DNA of 64,000 nt from Bifidobacterium stellenboschense (lineage in GTDB: Bacteria; Actinomycetota; Actinomycetes; Actinomycetales; Bifidobacteriaceae), in assembly GCF_000741785.1 (NCBI RefSeq), contig NZ_JGZP01000002.1, positions 21,716 through 85,715 on the forward strand, given 5' to 3'. The notes below the pieces were generated by a model that did not search any database, was not told the DNA's origin, and worked only from the letters and a program-made list of their open reading frames with translations. Position numbers and translations under genes: made by a program. Shown here piece by piece: positions 60,533 through 64,000 of the stretch (position 1 is the stretch's first letter; every line of letters begins with the position of its first letter).

Positions 60533-62358
60533 TGAGCGAGCGGTTGGAACGTGGCGGCGATGACCGGCGACTGCTCCCCGTCGCCATCGCCCTGTGGGCG
60601 TCCTGTCTGATCGCGCGCGAAGCGTTCTCCCGATGCATGGCGTTGTTCGCCGGAAGAAACGATTCCGGAGAAGGCGGTTTCGGCGGAGAGGGCAGCTCGG
60701 TGACTCCGATCATCGCCGTATGCGTCGTGACGATTGCCGTCCTTCTCGTATGGATCGTGGCGGAACGATGCGCGCGCCGGGGCGTCGGCCGCATGCTGAT
60801 CGTCGTGTGCGTGGGAGCGTTTCTGCTGGGCGTCGTCACGACATGGGCCTCGGAATCGGCCGTATGGTTCGATCCGGCGACGATCCGCGCGCGCGACGGT
60901 CCCGTCCGCGTCACCGCACGACTGCGCGTCATCGAACCGGTCGAAACATCGTCCATGCGAGACGCCGACTGTCAGGCGGAGACCCGTCTCGTCAATCTGG
61001 ATGATGGTGCCGTCGCGACGCGATCACATGCGCAGGTGCGGCTGCTCGTGTCGGGTGCCGATTGCGGACGACTGCATCGCGGCGCCGGCTATCGGGTGAG
61101 CGGGGAACTGCGGGAAGCGGAACTCGGTGCGACGCCGCTCTGGCTGACCGTCTCCGGAGACGATGACGACACGGCGACCGATGCCGGGGCTTCCGGTTCG
61201 ATGCCGGACATGTCGGGCATACGCATGACCGAACGGCAGCCATTGTTCGATCGGTGGCGTGAACGCGTGCAGGAAGCCTTCTTCCATGCGACCGACGGCC
61301 TCGACGATTCCGGACGGATCCTCGTGCCCGGACTCACCATGGGATTCCTCGGACAAGATCACGTGGGAATCCCGGAATCGGATTCGGCAGAGGATTCTGC
61401 AGAGGATTCGACAGAGGATTCGACGACGGGAGACGATCCGATTGATGAAACCTATGCGAGCCGACTGGAGGATTGCTTCCGCCGCGCCGGAATCATGCAT
61501 CTCATGGCCGTGTCCGGCGGACATTTCGTCATCGTCGCCGCGCTGATCCGCAGAGTGGGCGCATACTTGCTTATGCCCCGGCAGGCGGTCGCGTGCCTGA
61601 CCGCCATATCCACGACGCTGATGGCGGCGATGATGGCGCCCGGCGACAGCGTCACCCGCGCACTGGTCATGGGATGGTTGTCGGCCGCTGCGCTGTTCGT
61701 CGGCCGACGCTCGCAGGCGTTGAGCGCGTTATGCGTCACCGTGATCGTGATGCTGCTGACGGCCCCCGCCTTGGCATGGAGTTTCGGCTTCGCCCTATCC
61801 TGTGCCGCCGTGCTCGGCATCATCCTCATGGCACGACCCATGGCCGCCGTCATGGCATTGCTGCTGCCCGATGCGCTCGCCGACGCGATAGCCATGACCG
61901 TCGCCGCGCAGGTGGCGACACTACCGATTCAAGTGCTGATGGAACCACAGTTGCCGATATGGTCGGTTCCCGCGAACATCCTCGTCGCACCCGTGGTCGC
62001 ATTCTCCACGATGACCGGTCTCGCAGGGCTTGCAGTCGCATGGGCGAACATGGATGCGGCGCGTCTATGCGCATGGCTTTCCTCATGGGGCACGCGGATC
62101 ATGGAACAGGTCGCGATGCGTCTGGGGGACGGGAATCAGGCGACGATTCCATGGATGGAAGGCGTGGCGGGTGCTTGTGCGATTGTCGTATTGGAAGCGG
62201 CGACGATCGTCGGCATCAGGCTCGTGTGCCGATGGATTTCGCCTCCGTCCGGAGCCCATATGCTGCTCGGCGACCCGTTCACCAGCAACCCCCGCAACCG
62301 CCTCCGCCTCTGGTGGCAGGACACGCATCGTATGATTAGCAAGCTCACTTGGAGCTGA
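60532..62358 (+). CDS. comEC: Competence channel protein ComEC/Rec2
   Basis: A 608-residue membrane protein forming the DNA-uptake channel. N-terminal helices (about 20-110), a DUF4131/OB-like extracellular region (about 115-230), then the Competence domain with HLMAVSGGHFVIVAALIRRV and 7-8 helices to about residue 570. An acidic insert at about 282-302 (SAEDSAEDSTEDST) is coded by 12-base tandem repeats. The C-terminus stops soon after the last helix, so there is no metallo-beta-lactamase-like nuclease domain as found in B. subtilis ComEC. Shorter ComEC forms without it occur in other bacteria. Overlaps comEA by one base. Confidence 0.88.
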   Translation: MSERLERGGDDRRLLPVAIALWASCLIAREAFSRCMALFAGRNDSGEGGFGGEGSSVTPIIAVCVVTIAVLLVWIVAERCARRGVGRMLIVVCVGAFLLGVVTTWASESAVWFDPATIRARDGPVRVTARLRVIEPVETSSMRDADCQAETRLVNLDDGAVATRSHAQVRLLVSGADCGRLHRGAGYRVSGELREAELGATPLWLTVSGDDDDTATDAGASGSMPDMSGIRMTERQPLFDRWRERVQEAFFHATDGLDDSGRILVPGLTMGFLGQDHVGIPESDSAEDSAEDSTEDSTTGDDPIDETYASRLEDCFRRAGIMHLMAVSGGHFVIVAALIRRVGAYLLMPRQAVACLTAISTTLMAAMMAPGDSVTRALVMGWLSAAALFVGRRSQALSALCVTVIVMLLTAPALAWSFGFALSCAAVLGIILMARPMAAVMALLLPDALADAIAMTVAAQVATLPIQVLMEPQLPIWSVPANILVAPVVAFSTMTGLAGLAVAWANMDAARLCAWLSSWGTRIMEQVAMRLGDGNQATIPWMEGVAGACAIVVLEAATIVGIRLVCRWISPPSGAHMLLGDPFTSNPRNRLRLWWQDTHRMISKLTWS

Positions 62359-62418
62359 GGATGGTGACTGTGGTGTTTGCCACCGGTGGTGGGTGGGTCG
62401 TCGCTGGTGGGTGGTGGT

Positions 62419-62562
62419 CCACCCCCACCCGGCTTCGCCGGGAGCCCCCGCCGGCGGGGGCGTGTTTCGTGTGTGTGGTTTCGTGTGGTGCGTGTTTCGT
62501 GTGTGTGGTGTGTTGTGTCCTCCCGCTGGCGGGAGGTGGCGCGCGGAGCGCGTCGGTGGGTG
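62419..62562. repeat. Palindromic repeat pair in the G/T-rich gap
   Basis: A reverse copy (CCACCCCCACCCGGCTTCG then GAGCCCCCGCCGGCGGGGGC) at 62419-62461 and a forward copy (CTCCCGCTGGCGGGAGG then CGCGCGGAGCGCGTCGG) at 62520-62562 enclose TGTTTCGTGTGTGTGGT repeated twice. Orientation is reversed compared with the other pairs (tail to tail). Confidence 0.75.
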
Positions 62563-62794
62563 GTTGTCGGGTTGGGTGGATGTGTGGCGTGGTGTCGTGT
62601 GGGTGTCGTGTTGGTGAATGGGGTGGTTGGTTTGGTTGAATTGTTGTGACACGCCGTGTGTTGGTGGTTTTTGGTGGTGTGGTGGTGTGTCGGTGGGGGT
62701 TATGATGTGGTTGTGGGGCTTGTTGGGCCTGTTTTCGACACGCCGGTGGATTGTTGTGTTTACAACGTTTCCGGGGTGGTTTTGTCGTGTGTGT

Positions 62795-62823
62795 TTGCGT
62801 GCCGGGGTGGGTTGGTGTATGTT
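62795..62823 (+). promoter_or_regulatory. Candidate rRNA operon promoter
   Basis: TTGCGT (62795-62800) and TATGTT (62818-62823) with 17 bases between. The -35 hexamer is the same as that proposed for the tRNA-Asp unit. It lies about 265 bases before the 16S start. Consensus only. Confidence 0.4.
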
Positions 62824-62892
62824 TATCTCTTGCTGCCGGTCGGCTTCTGGTTCCTGCTCTTGTGTGGTTCCGGGGTTGGCTGTGTGTGGTGG

Positions 62893-62908
62893 TTTGAGAA
62901 CTCAAGAG
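62893..62908 (+). promoter_or_regulatory. Conserved actinobacterial rRNA leader element
   Basis: TTTGAGAACTCAAGAG, followed by TGTG, matches the leader sequence commonly seen between promoter and 16S in high-GC Gram-positives (consensus TTTGAGAACTCAACAG). A boxA-like GGTTCTCTTTGCAAG is at 63069-63083. Confidence 0.6.
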
Positions 62909-63086
62909 TGTGTTGTACTACTTACTTCTTTATAGTCAATGATTGCCAGTCCGATGCCCGCTTCGGTTTTCCGGAGTACCCGAGGGGGTTTGATGGGTGT
63001 CGGGGTTTTTGTGCGAACCTCTTTCCTTATTAGAGGTTCCGTCAATTGTTTTTAATGAGGGTCATTTATGGTTCTCTTTGCAAGTT

Positions 63087-64000
<914 letters not shown>

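Larger units (their letters stand above)
62359..63086. other. G/T-rich gap upstream of the rRNA operon
   Basis: These 728 bases between comEC and 16S rRNA hold no gene I can support. From about 62465 to 62900 the plus strand is dominated by G and T (long runs of GTGTGT/TGGTGG-type words) with few A and C. Repeat copies lie inside it. The last 190 bases are the rRNA leader. Confidence 0.6.

Noticed and set aside
62359..63000. Short open frames in the G/T-rich gap
   Set aside because: They consist of Gly, Val, Cys and Trp runs from repetitive DNA and palindromic repeats, with no ribosome-binding sites.

Overview
The window is high-GC actinobacterial DNA, almost certainly from a Bifidobacterium. 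The partial 16S rRNA at the right end reads as bifidobacterial. The housekeeping order (dacB-hpt-ftsH-folE-folP-folB/K; thyA-folA; comEA-comEC) and the gene style fit that genus. I do not assign a species.

Layout. 1-6749 is a leftward operon for folate synthesis, FtsH protease, purine salvage and a penicillin-binding protein. 6971-10807 holds envelope genes: two family-2 glycosyltransferases and an AI-2E-type permease. 11032-17386 holds fucO, cfa, a nucleoside deoxyribosyltransferase-like gene, tRNA-Phe, tRNA-Asp, galE, trmB and tRNA-Glu. 17611-19049 is a small HTH/nucleotidyltransferase gene pair resembling a toxin-antitoxin module, with copies of a distinctive inverted repeat on both sides. 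19547-29728 holds a GH20 hexosaminidase, a phosphotyrosine phosphatase, folA, thyA, an OsmC protein, a tandem universal stress protein, two secreted or anchored cell-wall hydrolases (NlpC/P60 and CHAP), serC and a DUF2530 protein. 29970-37547 holds a SenX3-like sensor, phoU, gpmA, a decayed menA-like gene, a small membrane protein, glycogen synthase and an ABC ATPase.

38079-56329 is the accessory heart of the window: a type I BREX phage-defence locus (brxA, brxB, brxC, pglX, then pglZ, brxL). Four extra genes sit between pglX and pglZ. They are an in-frame sce7726-sce7725 fusion with a PD-(D/E)XK-like nuclease core, a RES-domain (NAD-consuming type) protein, and an AlbA_2/HATPase regulator followed by a three-copy operator-like repeat. 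The first two extra genes are visibly less GC-rich than the BREX core and look like a separately acquired cassette. PglX has an AT-rich segment where its specificity region should lie. BrxL ends in a MITD1-type phospholipase-D-like domain.

A family of GC-rich palindromic repeats, often in head-to-head pairs, fills most long gaps. Three copies lie in frame inside pglX and are translated. 56560-62358 holds leuS, comEA and comEC, followed by a G/T-rich stretch and the start of an rRNA operon. Other oddities are a sensor kinase whose phospho-acceptor histidine position is glutamate, a missing tilS between dacB and hpt, and several perfect palindromes in divergent promoter regions.
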